From an uncultured Oscillospiraceae bacterium (GTDB lineage Bacteria > Bacillota > Clostridia > Oscillospirales > Acutalibacteraceae): a DNA stretch of 64,000 nt. Positions 1 through 7,893 of this stretch are shown piece by piece. A model generated the notes under the pieces. That model ran no database searches, was not told the DNA's origin, and saw only the letters and a program-made list of their open reading frames with translations. Position numbers and translations under genes: made by a program. Numbering within the stretch: the stretch's first letter is position 1; each line of letters starts with the position of its first letter. Where the stretch lies: positions 1 through 64,000 of the forward strand of contig URJZ01000005.1 in the NCBI GenBank assembly GCA_900548305.1, written 5' to 3'.

Positions 1-706
1 TTTGTGTCAGGCTTCCTCCAGATTTGTGCATGGAAACAGCTGCCATATCTGCACCGGCTGCCATAGCCGATACCGGAAGATTTTCACCAAAATAGAAATG
101 GGTACCATGGGCTTCGTCCACCAACACTTTCATTCCATGCTGATGAGCCAACTTTGTAATCGTTCTTAGGTCTGAACAAATACCGTAATAAGTTGGATTA
201 TTGACTAACACCGCTTTCGCATCCGGATTTTGCTCAATGGCTTTTTTCACATCTGTCACTGACATTCCCAGTGGAATACCCAACTGTTTATTGATGCTGG
301 GATTGACATAAACAGGAACTGCACCGCTTATAATTAGTGCATTAATGGCACTGCGGTGTACATTACGCGGCATAATAATTTTATCGCCGCGTTTACATAC
401 ACTCATAATCATACTTTGCACAGCAGAAGTAGTACCGTTAACCATAAAAAAGGCATGCTGCGCGCCAAAAGCACGAGCTGCCAATTCTTCTGCTTCTTTA
501 ATTACAGAAACCGGATGGCATAAATTATCTAACGGTTTCATAGAATTCACATCCACCGTTAAACATTTCTCACCTAAAAACTTTGTTAATTCCGGATTTC
601 CCTTTCCTCTTTTGTGTCCCGGTACGTCAAACGGAACAATACGCATAGATTTATAGCGCTCTAACGCCTCAAAAATAGGGGCTCTGCTTTGGTCCGATAA
701 GTTCAT
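1..706 (-). CDS. speA: Orn/Lys/Arg decarboxylase, probably arginine decarboxylase (3' part beyond the window)
   Basis: PLP-dependent amino acid decarboxylase of the group III Orn/Lys/Arg family. The 235 visible residues are the N-terminal part of the catalytic domain: FDVPGHKRG near residue 26, the DEAH aspartate that contacts PLP (D197) and the Schiff-base lysine in SMHKSGG (K228). The end of the gene lies left of base 1. The ATG at 706 follows GGAGG and comes 12 bases after the speD stop, so the two are probably one transcript. Pairing with SpeD points to arginine decarboxylation to agmatine for spermidine synthesis; lysine or ornithine as substrate cannot be excluded from sequence alone. 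Family call is sure, substrate inferred. Confidence 0.9.
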   Translation of the reverse strand, partial: MNLSDQSRAPIFEALERYKSMRIVPFDVPGHKRGKGNPELTKFLGEKCLTVDVNSMKPLDNLCHPVSVIKEAEELAARAFGAQHAFFMVNGTTSAVQSMIMSVCKRGDKIIMPRNVHRSAINALIISGAVPVYVNPSINKQLGIPLGMSVTDVKKAIEQNPDAKAVLVNNPTYYGICSDLRTITKLAHQHGMKVLVDEAHGTHFYFGENLPVSAMAAGADMAAVSMHKSGGSLTQ

Positions 707-718
707 AGCACAATCCTC

Positions 719-1528
719 CTACTTATATACATTGGTTCCACTGAATATCTCAATCATCTCTCTGCGCAGGCGGTCAGTAATTGCCAAACGTTCTTTTGGA
801 GATAATTCATAAACATCTGTATTAAACAGATAATTCTGTAATTCGATTTCTTTTATCAACAATTTTGTATGAAATAAATTTGCCTGATATACATTAATAT
901 CAATTGCATCATACTTTTGTAGTGTTTCCGTGGCGATATAATCTTGAATGGAAGTAATATCATGGTCAATAAATAATTTATGACCATGATTGTCACGTGT
1001 AAATCCACGCACACGGTAATCGGCAGTAATAATATCGGAATCAAAACTACCAATTAAATAGTCCAAAGCATTTAGCGGAGAAATTTCTCCGCAAGTTGCA
1101 ACATCAATATCTACACGAAATGTAGATATTGAGTTATCCGGATGATATTCCGGATACGTATGCACCGTAACATGACTTTTGTCAAGGTGTGCCAAAACAG
1201 TATCACGTGAAGCAAGGTGCCCATGGTTGCAAGACTTGTCCATCATCTCTTCAGGCATATCGTTTTCACTGATTAAAAGTGTTACGCTTGCCCCCTGGGG
1301 CTCATAATCTTGTTTACTGATATTCAGCACATGTGCACCGATAATCTCAGTAACATCACACAAAATTCTGGTTAATCTTTCAGAATTGTATTGCTCATCA
1401 ATGTAAGCAACATAATCTTTTTGGGCTCGCTCACTTTTTGCATAGCATACATCATAGATGTTAAAGCTAAGTGTTTTGGTGAGGTTGTTAAAGCCGTATA
1501 AAGTCAGCTTATTCTCCAACCCAAACAT
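719..1528 (-). CDS. speD: S-adenosylmethionine decarboxylase proenzyme
   Basis: Makes decarboxylated S-adenosylmethionine, the aminopropyl donor for spermidine. At 269 residues it is the long, E. coli-type SpeD rather than the short Bacillus type. The self-cleavage site that yields the pyruvoyl cofactor is seen in AHLDKSHVTVHTYPE (K117/S118), followed by the conserved FRVDIDVATCG and DYRVRGFTRD blocks. An ATG at 1528 is chosen over the GTG one codon earlier because AAAGGT sits at better spacing. It is the first gene of a unit with the decarboxylase at 1-706 and has its own promoter at 1560-1588. Confidence 0.96.
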   Translation of the reverse strand: MFGLENKLTLYGFNNLTKTLSFNIYDVCYAKSERAQKDYVAYIDEQYNSERLTRILCDVTEIIGAHVLNISKQDYEPQGASVTLLISENDMPEEMMDKSCNHGHLASRDTVLAHLDKSHVTVHTYPEYHPDNSISTFRVDIDVATCGEISPLNALDYLIGSFDSDIITADYRVRGFTRDNHGHKLFIDHDITSIQDYIATETLQKYDAIDINVYQANLFHTKLLIKEIELQNYLFNTDVYELSPKERLAITDRLRREMIEIFSGTNVYK

Positions 1529-1559
1529 CACTACCTTTCAATGAAATACCTCAACCATG

Positions 1560-1588
1560 ATAATATATGAAAATAATAAAAAAGTCAA
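1560..1588 (-). promoter_or_regulatory. Sigma-A promoter of speD
   Basis: Reading leftward: -35 TTGACT (1583-1588), 17-base spacer, -10 TATTAT (1560-1565). The start would fall about 25 bases before the speD ATG. Confidence 0.7.
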
Positions 1589-1745
1589 TATACATAGGAA
1601 GCTTCTCTATTACTACGGTTATTTTAACATATTTTTAATTTAACTGATGTTTTCTTTTAAAATCTTTTATTTTCTTACGTTTTCATGTATTTTTAAAAGA
1701 TAAGATCTGATATTTATAAAGTACTGCCTATCATAAACAGATACC

Positions 1746-1847
1746 GGAAAATGTGTTAAATTTTACATATAACTATAGATAAAAGTTAAAAGAAAGAACA
1801 GTATTTTTATATTAGAGTTACTATATAACATATTTAACACATTTTCC
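1746..1847. repeat. 102-bp stretch with perfect 16-bp terminal inverted repeats
   Basis: GGAAAATGTGTTAAAT at 1746-1761 is exactly complementary to 1832-1847; the 70 bases between are AT-rich with no open frame. A 12-base direct repeat, GCCTATCATAAA, lies at 1726-1737 and 1940-1951 on either side. It resembles a small non-autonomous element or a large hairpin; no second copy was found in the window. The whole gap 1529-2138 otherwise holds only the speD promoter and the nfo terminator. Confidence 0.55.
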
Positions 1848-2040
1848 TTACCTATTTCGAACTACCATCTTCCATCTAATAAGCGGTCATATACTGTTTT
1901 CATAAACCCTATCCATAACAGCTTGCTGTTATTTGTCATGCCTATCATAAATAATAAAGTAGTATCATTCTTAAAATATAAATCAAACGTATAGTATAAA
2001 GTGATATAATTAGACTCTATTTTTATTTCACATATATAAA

Positions 2041-2079
2041 AAAGAAAGAATCTCTTCTTTTATGAGTGACTCTTTCTTT
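2041..2079 (-). terminator. Intrinsic terminator of the ogt-nfo unit
   Basis: Read leftward, a 12-bp stem with one G-U pair (AAAGAAAGAGTC against GATTCTTTCTTT) is followed by a T-run entering TATATATG. Confidence 0.7.
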
Positions 2080-2138
2080 ATACAATGTAATCAAGATGTA
2101 TTTCTAGCTATCAGTTAATACAACACAGTATCGTCCTA

Positions 2139-2972
2139 CTAATATTTGTAATGCTCCCTTAATAAAGCAATTTCTTTCGCATAGCCATCCAATTCATTTG
2201 GTGTTTCCAAGCAAAATGGCAAGTGACATAATTTGGGATGATTGATAATCGATACAATTGCCTCCAAACCAATAGAACCTTCACCTATTTTTTCATGTCT
2301 GTCTTTATGACTGCAAAATGGATTCTTACTGTCGTTTAAATGAATGGCATGCAAACGATCTAGTCCAATAATATGGTCAAACTCCTCAATTACACCATCT
2401 AAGTTATTGACAATATCATAACCCGCATCATAAACATGGCAAGTATCTAAGCAAACCCCTATTTTGTCTTTCAATGTAACACCATCGATAATTTGACGCA
2501 ATTCTTCAAAACGGCTTCCTACTTCACTGCCTTTTCCTGACATCGTTTCCAACAGAACAGTTGTTTTTTGCTCAGGTTTTAAAATAATATTCAGTACTTC
2601 AATAATTTGACGAATTCCTTCCTCTATTCCTTGCCCTACATGGCTGCCCGGATGAAAATTGTAAAACTGATTAGGCAAGTAGTCCAAACGCATTAAATCA
2701 TCCTGCATTGTTTCTAAGGCAAACTCTCTGGTTCGTTCTGTTGCGGAACAAGGGTTCAACGTATATGGTGCATGAGCAACTATATGTTTTATTTCATGTT
2801 CATCCATTAATTTCAGCAATGCATTAATATCATCCACATCTAATGCTTTTACCTTACTTCCGCGTGGATTTCTCGTAAAAAACTGAAATGTAGTTGCGTG
2901 AATGGACAATGCTTCCTTCCCCATATGCAAAAAGCCTTTTGAGGAAGATAAATGACATCCTATTTGAAGCAT
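2139..2972 (-). CDS. nfo: Deoxyribonuclease IV (AP endonuclease)
   Basis: Endonuclease IV cleaves abasic sites in base-excision repair using a three-zinc TIM-barrel active site. The 277-residue length fits. Conserved pieces are IGCHLSSSKG at the N-terminus, HAPYTLNP, NFHPGSHVG, LLETMSGKG, CLDTCHVYDAGYD and HLNDSK, which carry the metal-binding His, Glu and Asp residues. It starts 20 bases after the ogt stop, so a two-gene DNA repair unit is likely. Confidence 0.97.
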   Translation of the reverse strand: MLQIGCHLSSSKGFLHMGKEALSIHATTFQFFTRNPRGSKVKALDVDDINALLKLMDEHEIKHIVAHAPYTLNPCSATERTREFALETMQDDLMRLDYLPNQFYNFHPGSHVGQGIEEGIRQIIEVLNIILKPEQKTTVLLETMSGKGSEVGSRFEELRQIIDGVTLKDKIGVCLDTCHVYDAGYDIVNNLDGVIEEFDHIIGLDRLHAIHLNDSKNPFCSHKDRHEKIGEGSIGLEAIVSIINHPKLCHLPFCLETPNELDGYAKEIALLREHYKY

Positions 2973-2992
2973 AATTGAAATCTCCTAATATC

Positions 2993-3478
2993 TTATTTCT
3001 TTTTTTGTTTTAACAGTGTTTCTTTTTCTAAATTCAATAAATATCGTTTCATATCAAGTCCGCTGGCGTAACCTACTAAATCTCCATTGGAGCCGATTAC
3101 TCTATGGCAAGGAATGATAATGCTGATTGGATTCCGATGGTTTGCCATACCTACTGCACGACAAGCTTTTGGGTTGCCAATTACTTTGGCCATTTGTTGA
3201 TAACTCCATGTTTCACCATAAGGAATAGTTTGTAATGTATTCCATACCTTTTGCTGAAACGGAGTTCCCTTGGGTGCTAAAGGCAATTGAAAAGTTTGCC
3301 GTTCTCCCTGAAAATACTCCTTCAATTGTTGGTGAGCATTTTGAATGAGAGGCGTTTCCTTTTTTTCATATGAAATAATTTGATTTGGTTGTAGTATTCC
3401 TACTTCAACAATTGTATCGTCCTCTTGAACAATATAGAGCATACCCAAATCAGTTTGGTAATGATATTGTACCTTCAT
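2993..3478 (-). CDS. ogt: Methylated-DNA--protein-cysteine S-methyltransferase
   Basis: Suicide repair protein that moves the alkyl group from O6-alkylguanine to its own cysteine. The acceptor motif IPCHRVIGSNG and the helix-turn-helix region around TIPYGETWSYQQMA are present. The start chosen here gives 161 residues: ATG at 3476-3478 has AAGGTGA five bases upstream. A longer frame from a TTG at 3526 is rejected because it would begin inside the -35 element. Co-transcribed with nfo. The promoter appears to be built from a dispersed repeat (3495-3635). Confidence 0.96.
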   Translation of the reverse strand: MKVQYHYQTDLGMLYIVQEDDTIVEVGILQPNQIISYEKKETPLIQNAHQQLKEYFQGERQTFQLPLAPKGTPFQQKVWNTLQTIPYGETWSYQQMAKVIGNPKACRAVGMANHRNPISIIIPCHRVIGSNGDLVGYASGLDMKRYLLNLEKETLLKQKKK

Positions 3479-3494
3479 ATGATCACCTTCTGTG

Positions 3495-3635
3495 TGCATT
3501 ATAACATAAAGAAAATTGTGTTGCAATTTTCAACAGATAACCCTTAAAGCACTCTTTTAGCAGTCAAAATTTTAAATATTGAAAGATATTCCTCTCAATG
3601 TTGGTTTGAATGCTGTTATAAGTTGTTACAACATT
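3495..3635. repeat. Dispersed inverted-repeat element, copy 1 (141 bp)
   Basis: Ends TTATAACA (3499-3506) and TGTTACAACA (3624-3633) are near-complementary. The first 37 bases, including the small hairpin AATTG-tgttg-CAATT, closely match copies at 26817 and 44311; the segment CAAAATTTTAAAT and the right end ATGCTGTTATAAG-TTGTTA also match the 44311 copy. There is no coding frame. It looks like a miniature non-autonomous element. Confidence 0.6.
3498..3526 (-). promoter_or_regulatory. Promoter of ogt-nfo inside a repeat element
   Basis: -35 TTGCAA (3521-3526), exactly 17 bases, -10 TATAAT (3498-3503). Both boxes lie in the left end of the inverted-repeat element at 3495-3635: the -10 box is formed by its terminal repeat. 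Confidence 0.75.
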
Positions 3636-4270
3636 CCTGTAAGAATTTAAACTTTTATCTTATATTTATAATTTCACTATCGTTCTCTAAAAAACAGTGT
3701 TGTGATAACTATAATGAATTCTAATAATTTGGGAAAAAATTTTATGTATATTTTAAAAAAATTTTATAAAAAATAAAATTGATGCTAATTCATATATAAT
3801 TCTAAAAGCAATCGAAAAACTCATAAAAAATTATAATCTTTAATATGAAATAGATTACAATCTATTTCTGCCTTCGTAAACTAATTATCTATAAATTCCA
3901 TTTGCTTTCATAATTTTAAAATGAATATTTCTGAACATCGAAATGTTTATTTATCATGCAAATATCCAAATCTAGTTCGAATAGAAAACAAGCCGTGACA
4001 AATCATATTACAAAATTGCACATCAATAATTCTGCCTGACCTGATACAACAATAAAACGAACTGTATTCAATATAATAATATACATCAAATCCAGTTTGG
4101 CGGACTTACACAACAAAATAGATACCACAAATAAATACAAATACAAAACCAAAATAAAATTTCCAACGCAGCTTTGTGTATTAAATTTCTCATCTGTACT
4201 TACGTTACAAAAAGATATCCTTTTGGGAATAAGGTAGAACTGTAAAGCAAGTGACCGATTTTATAAAATA
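3636..4270. other. Gene-free AT-rich stretch
   Basis: No frame with a ribosome-binding site was found on either strand. The only structure noted is a perfect 10-bp inverted repeat with a 2-base centre at 3847-3868 (GAAATAGATT and its complement). It may hold decayed sequence but nothing is recognisable. Confidence 0.5.
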
Positions 4271-4303
4271 AAAAATCGGAACGAGCATAACTCGTTCCGA
4301 TTT
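4271..4303 (-). terminator. Terminator after tRNA-Thr
   Basis: Read leftward, the stem AATCGGAACGAG / CTCGTTCCGATT is followed by TTTTTTATTTT, immediately after the CCA end of the tRNA. Confidence 0.9.
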
Positions 4304-4378
4304 GGAGCTACTAGCCGGACTTGAACCGGCGGCCTGCTGATTACGAATCAGCTGCTCTACCAACTGAGCCATAGTAGC
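4303..4378 (-). tRNA. tRNA-Thr (anticodon CGU)
   Basis: A complete cloverleaf of 76 bases: acceptor GCTACTA/TAGTAGC, D-arm GCTC...GAGC, anticodon stem GCTGA/TCAGC with loop TTCGTAA (anticodon CGT, reading ACG), T-arm GCCGG-TTCAAGT-CCGGC, and an encoded CCA end. It sits 34 bases downstream of apgM and has its own terminator. Confidence 0.97.
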
Positions 4379-4385
4379 ATAAAAA

Positions 4386-4403
4386 AGAAGAGATATCCCT
4401 TCT
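4386..4403 (-). terminator. Weak terminator between apgM and the tRNA
   Basis: AGAAGGGA..TCTCTTCT forms a short stem followed on the minus strand by six T residues (4381-4386). It may let some transcripts through to the tRNA, for which no separate promoter is obvious. Confidence 0.45.
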
Positions 4404-4412
4404 GTATCATAT

Positions 4413-5627
4413 TTAACCTTTAGAAATTAACATTTCCATTAATTGATAACCTTGTTCTACATATACACCGGTAGATTCTGCAGTTTTCTCATTATATGCA
4501 AAAACTCCGCTTTGTTGCGGTGCATTACTTCTATAAAGAGCAAATGGAACCGGATCGGATGTATGTGTTCTTAAATTTAACGGAGTAGGGTGATCCGGCA
4601 ATACCATAATGCTAAAATCTTCTCCTGCTTCTCTCATAGCATTCATGATTGGAGCAATAATTTTTTCATCAATTAATTCAATGGAACGTACTTTGTTCTT
4701 AATATCATGTTGATGGCCACACTCATCCGGTGCCTCTAAATGTACGTAAACAAAATCACTTCCATTTTTCAGTGCGTTAATGGCTGCTTGCGCTTTGCCC
4801 TCAAAGTTTGTATGGATAGTACCGGTCGCACCTTCTACGTCAATGCTATTTAAACCTGCACAAATTCCAATTCCTTTTATTAAGTCCACCGCAGAAACCA
4901 CGCTGCCTTTTACGTGGTATTTTTCCTCAAACGGTGTTAAATTCGGTTTTCTGCCTTCTCCCCAAAACCACACAGAAGATACCAGAGGCAATCCACGTTC
5001 TATCCGACTCTTATTAACCGGATGATCTTTCAAAAGCTCTCTGGAACGCTTCATCATTTTCAACAACAATTCTGAGTTTTGACCCTTAGGTAAATAATCA
5101 CGAATATTTTTATCCAAAATATCATGAGGCGGGGTTGTCTGTGCACCGTCTTTTGCGTCTTTCAATACCAAGCAATGACGATAGCTAATACCCGGATATA
5201 AAGTCAAACATTCATTATGAAATTGCTCATTTAACTCACGAATAATTTGTGAGGATTCCTCTGTCGTAATTTCTCCGGCACTGTAATCTACCATGGTGCA
5301 ATCTTCGTAGTTTTCATTATCTGACAAGGTAACTGTATTACAGCGATATGTAACATCTGTTAAAGACAGATCAATACCCATACTAACTGCTTCTAAAGGA
5401 GAACGTCCTGTGTAATATACTTTTGGATCATATCCCATTGCAGAAAGATTTGCAGTATCACTTCCCGGGGGCATTCCTTGCGGCACAGTTTTAGCCAGTC
5501 CACATATACCATTCTCTGCAATAAAATCCATGTTCGGATGCTTCGCACAATCCAATGGCGTTTTATCTCCCAATTCTTTTACTGGCAAATCGGCCATACC
5601 ATCGCCTAATATCACAATATATTTCAT
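4413..5627 (-). CDS. apgM: Cofactor-independent phosphoglycerate mutase, archaeal (ApgM) type
   Basis: Alkaline-phosphatase-fold enzyme of 404 residues. The metal-binding start ILGDGMAD (D9), the probable phospho-acceptor serine in PPGSDTANLS (S56) and the late H-bearing stretches VHLEAPDECGHQ and LPDHPTP are all visible. The family interconverts 2- and 3-phosphoglycerate. A subgroup of the same family has been proposed to act as an alternative homoserine kinase in bacteria, and nothing here decides between the two roles. The start ATG follows GGGGGAGAG, and a near-consensus promoter is just upstream. Confidence 0.88.
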   Translation of the reverse strand: MKYIVILGDGMADLPVKELGDKTPLDCAKHPNMDFIAENGICGLAKTVPQGMPPGSDTANLSAMGYDPKVYYTGRSPLEAVSMGIDLSLTDVTYRCNTVTLSDNENYEDCTMVDYSAGEITTEESSQIIRELNEQFHNECLTLYPGISYRHCLVLKDAKDGAQTTPPHDILDKNIRDYLPKGQNSELLLKMMKRSRELLKDHPVNKSRIERGLPLVSSVWFWGEGRKPNLTPFEEKYHVKGSVVSAVDLIKGIGICAGLNSIDVEGATGTIHTNFEGKAQAAINALKNGSDFVYVHLEAPDECGHQHDIKNKVRSIELIDEKIIAPIMNAMREAGEDFSIMVLPDHPTPLNLRTHTSDPVPFALYRSNAPQQSGVFAYNEKTAESTGVYVEQGYQLMEMLISKG

Positions 5628-5668
5628 TTTCTCTCCCCCATCCGTATATAACTATCCTATTATATCGT

Positions 5669-5697
5669 ATTATACGAGAATATGCGAATATAGTCAA
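5669..5697 (-). promoter_or_regulatory. Promoter of apgM
   Basis: -35 TTGACT (5692-5697), 17-base spacer, -10 TATAAT (5669-5674), about 35 bases before the apgM RBS. Confidence 0.85.
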
Positions 5698-5754
5698 GTA
5701 ATTTAATGCAATATTATTTGTAATTCAGACAAAAAAACATGTAAAAATGACTAT

Positions 5755-5807
5755 ATGGTGAATAAAAATCACATAAAATTCAAGGAAAATTCTCACCATT
5801 CTATAAT
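5755..5807 (+). promoter_or_regulatory. Promoter and possible operator of the XRE regulator
   Basis: -10 TATAAT (5802-5807) with a weak -35 TTCAAG (5779-5784) at 17 bases. The half-sites ATGGTGA (5755-5761) and TCACCAT (5793-5799) are complementary and flank the -35, as expected for binding by a dimeric regulator. Autoregulation is an inference. Confidence 0.5.
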
Positions 5808-5842
5808 GGAAAAGAAGAAAGATTTCAGGAAGGAGGAGTAAA

Positions 5843-6277
5843 ATGGCCAACATAAAAATAGGTAAAAAATTACGTATGCTAAGAGAAAAGTTTGGCTATA
5901 CACAGCAGCATATGGCTAATATTCTAAATGTTGATCGTTCTACTTACTCCTATTATGAAACTGAAAAAACCTCACCTGATATCGCAACATTAATTACATT
6001 ATCCAATGTATTTTGCGTAGGCATTGAGGAATTATTGGGACAAGAAAATTCAACTGCTCACCAATTACATGATGCAAAATACGCTCCTACTACATCAAAA
6101 AGCAAAGACATTACTTCTAATGACAGTTTTATTTATAATCTATCGGGAGATGAAAAGCAATTCATTGCATTTTATCGTGCAATTTCTCCGACAACGAAAA
6201 GTGTTGTTTTACAGCTGATGAAAGAAGACCTTACCCGCCAACGCTTCCAACTAAAAAATAAAAAGAGCTCAACATAA
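5843..6277 (+). CDS. XRE-family transcriptional regulator
   Basis: Cytoplasmic DNA-binding protein of 144 residues. Residues about 6-62 form a Cro/C1-type helix-turn-helix (LRMLREKFGYTQQHMANILNV, then DRSTYSYYETEKTSPD). The C-terminal half has no recognised domain and may mediate dimerisation. The RBS AGGAAGGAGGAG is strong. It stands alone, and its stop codon lies inside the left arm of its terminator. Target genes are unknown; its own promoter carries paired half-sites. Confidence 0.85.
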   Translation: MANIKIGKKLRMLREKFGYTQQHMANILNVDRSTYSYYETEKTSPDIATLITLSNVFCVGIEELLGQENSTAHQLHDAKYAPTTSKSKDITSNDSFIYNLSGDEKQFIAFYRAISPTTKSVVLQLMKEDLTRQRFQLKNKKSST

Positions 6278-6301
6278 TGAAATCATTATGTTGAGCTCTT
6301 T
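6262..6301. terminator. 18-bp perfect stem terminator
   Basis: AAAGAGCTCAACATAATG (6262-6279) pairs perfectly with 6284-6301 around a 4-base loop. U-rich tracts flank both sides. The left arm contains the stop codon of the XRE gene. Confidence 0.85.
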
Positions 6302-6369
6302 CCTTTCTTGGCATCATAAAAATAAGTGAAAACTACTTACCCCATATATATGCTGTTAATAGAAAGCCT

Positions 6370-6398
6370 TTGAACTATTACTAAATTTATGATAGAAT
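6370..6398 (+). promoter_or_regulatory. Promoter of the DUF4364 gene
   Basis: -35 TTGAAC (6370-6375), 17 bases, -10 TAGAAT (6393-6398), directly before the RBS TTTGGAGGTG. Confidence 0.6.
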
Positions 6399-6417
6399 AA
6401 TATTTGGAGGTGATTTT

Positions 6418-7011
6418 ATGGATTTTGATGCATTAACCGGCGGTGTAGAACCGGGCGGATTGAGATTAAAAAATGACATACGTCTTTTAATTTGTTACCT
6501 GCTTTCCAGTATTAATGCTCCACTCTCCAAACAAGATATTGTACAAATTATGCAGGAAAATAGCCTGGCTAATTATTTTGAAGTGATGGATTCCCTTTCT
6601 GAAATGATTCAAAATGGTACCATTGATACCGTATCTTTTAACCAATTAAACGAAAAAGAAGACTGTGTAATATGTAATGATATTACACGCAACATAGCCA
6701 CACAACTCGACAGTACCCTTCCCATATCTGTCAGAGATTGTGCAGTATCAGCCGCATTCAAATTATTAGCAAAAGCAAAACGGGAAAAAGAAAACCACGT
6801 TGACATTATTGAAACAAAACAAGGTTATCAAGTGGAATGCCATATTTCCGGCGGAGAAATGGATTTAATGTCTTTTAAAATATATGTTCCGGACATATAT
6901 CAAGCCCGCATGGTAAAAGAAAAATTCCATGAAAATCCTCAGCGTATTTACAGCATTCTATTAGCTAGCGTAACAGACGATAAAGAATTACTCACTGAAT
7001 TATTTCAATAA
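6418..7011 (+). CDS. DUF4364 family protein
   Basis: 197-residue cytoplasmic protein of a family widespread in Clostridia. The N-terminal part (residues about 15-75: DIRLLICYLLSSINAPLSKQDIVQIM) is like a winged helix and suggests DNA binding; the C-terminal part (YQVECHISGGEMDLMSFKIYVPD) is a mixed alpha/beta domain. Function is not established. Single gene with its own promoter and terminator. The family assignment is from recognition of length and N-terminal pattern. Confidence 0.8.
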   Translation: MDFDALTGGVEPGGLRLKNDIRLLICYLLSSINAPLSKQDIVQIMQENSLANYFEVMDSLSEMIQNGTIDTVSFNQLNEKEDCVICNDITRNIATQLDSTLPISVRDCAVSAAFKLLAKAKREKENHVDIIETKQGYQVECHISGGEMDLMSFKIYVPDIYQARMVKEKFHENPQRIYSILLASVTDDKELLTELFQ

Positions 7012-7035
7012 TCACTTTTTTATAGAGTAAAAATA

Positions 7036-7070
7036 TAAAGCAGATACTTTATATAAAGTATCTGCTTTAT
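7036..7070. terminator. Bidirectional terminator between DUF4364 and ureD
   Basis: AAAGCAGATACTTTAT and its complement form a long stem, with A/T tracts on both sides serving the two convergent genes. Confidence 0.85.
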
Positions 7071-7073
7071 TTA

Positions 7074-7877
7074 TTAATCCAAGATAGTTTTTGCAAGCTT
7101 TTCGCAAAGATCATATAGTTCTTGGGAAGTTTTGCCTAATAATTTGACAGAGGTGTCTCCACTCTGAATAATGGACGCGCCACCCGTTACATTAGGAGTG
7201 TTATCAATAATTTCTCGAATTAAATCAAGATTAGAGGCTTTGTCTTGCATATTAAAGAACAATAGGTTAGCCATATGAGTATAACCTTCATATACGCCAA
7301 TATTGTTCATCTCGCCTTCGGAGGGATCGAACATGGTATTATCATTATAAATCAACTTACCTGCCTTACGAACTGTGATAAGAGAATTATAATACCTGTA
7401 TTCAAATGTTTCACCGTAAGCAACTCTACCACTAGTTAAAATTTCCATTAAAATTAACTTAGAAGTATCGTCCGCAAGTTCAGCATGAATTGTGCTGTCA
7501 AATCCGGAATCATAAAACGGAATAGTAGGTAGCGGACTGTACTTAAACAGCGCATTTTTACCAACTTTAATGGTGCAGTCTCTACGAGCACTGCCGCCAT
7601 CCATTTTATGAAGTTTTTCATAGGATTGAGAAGTTAGCTCCATACTTGCATTGTCACGGATATCAAAATTAAGTTCTTGAGTATCACCTTTTAAGATACC
7701 AGCTGAAGCAGTTTGCATCATAACAGTCATATAATTCTTGTTAAGATGAAACGGTTTCATAATTTTAAAAGGGGAAGTGAAATAAACATCACTAACGTAA
7801 TTTTGCCCGTCCTTAACATCAGCAGTTACGTTTAAAACACAAGTCTTAGCATAATTGTTTTTCGATGTGTTTTCCAT
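7074..7877 (-). CDS. ureD: Urease accessory protein UreD (UreH)
   Basis: Scaffold protein that binds apo-urease and recruits UreF and UreG for nickel insertion. 267 residues with the family features TSPFKIMKPF, MMQTASAGILKGD, TSQSYEKLHKM, PLPTIPF and LTSGRVAYGE. Last gene of the urease operon, 16 bases after ureG and ending against a shared terminator. Its position at the end of the operon is common in Gram-positive urease clusters. Confidence 0.95.
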   Translation of the reverse strand: MENTSKNNYAKTCVLNVTADVKDGQNYVSDVYFTSPFKIMKPFHLNKNYMTVMMQTASAGILKGDTQELNFDIRDNASMELTSQSYEKLHKMDGGSARRDCTIKVGKNALFKYSPLPTIPFYDSGFDSTIHAELADDTSKLILMEILTSGRVAYGETFEYRYYNSLITVRKAGKLIYNDNTMFDPSEGEMNNIGVYEGYTHMANLLFFNMQDKASNLDLIREIIDNTPNVTGGASIIQSGDTSVKLLGKTSQELYDLCEKLAKTILD

Positions 7878-7893
7878 ATCTTTTCTCCCTGAA

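Noticed and set aside
3479..3526. 16-residue N-terminal extension of Ogt from a TTG
   Set aside because: It would begin inside the -35 box of the promoter that drives the gene; the ATG at 3478 has a good RBS.
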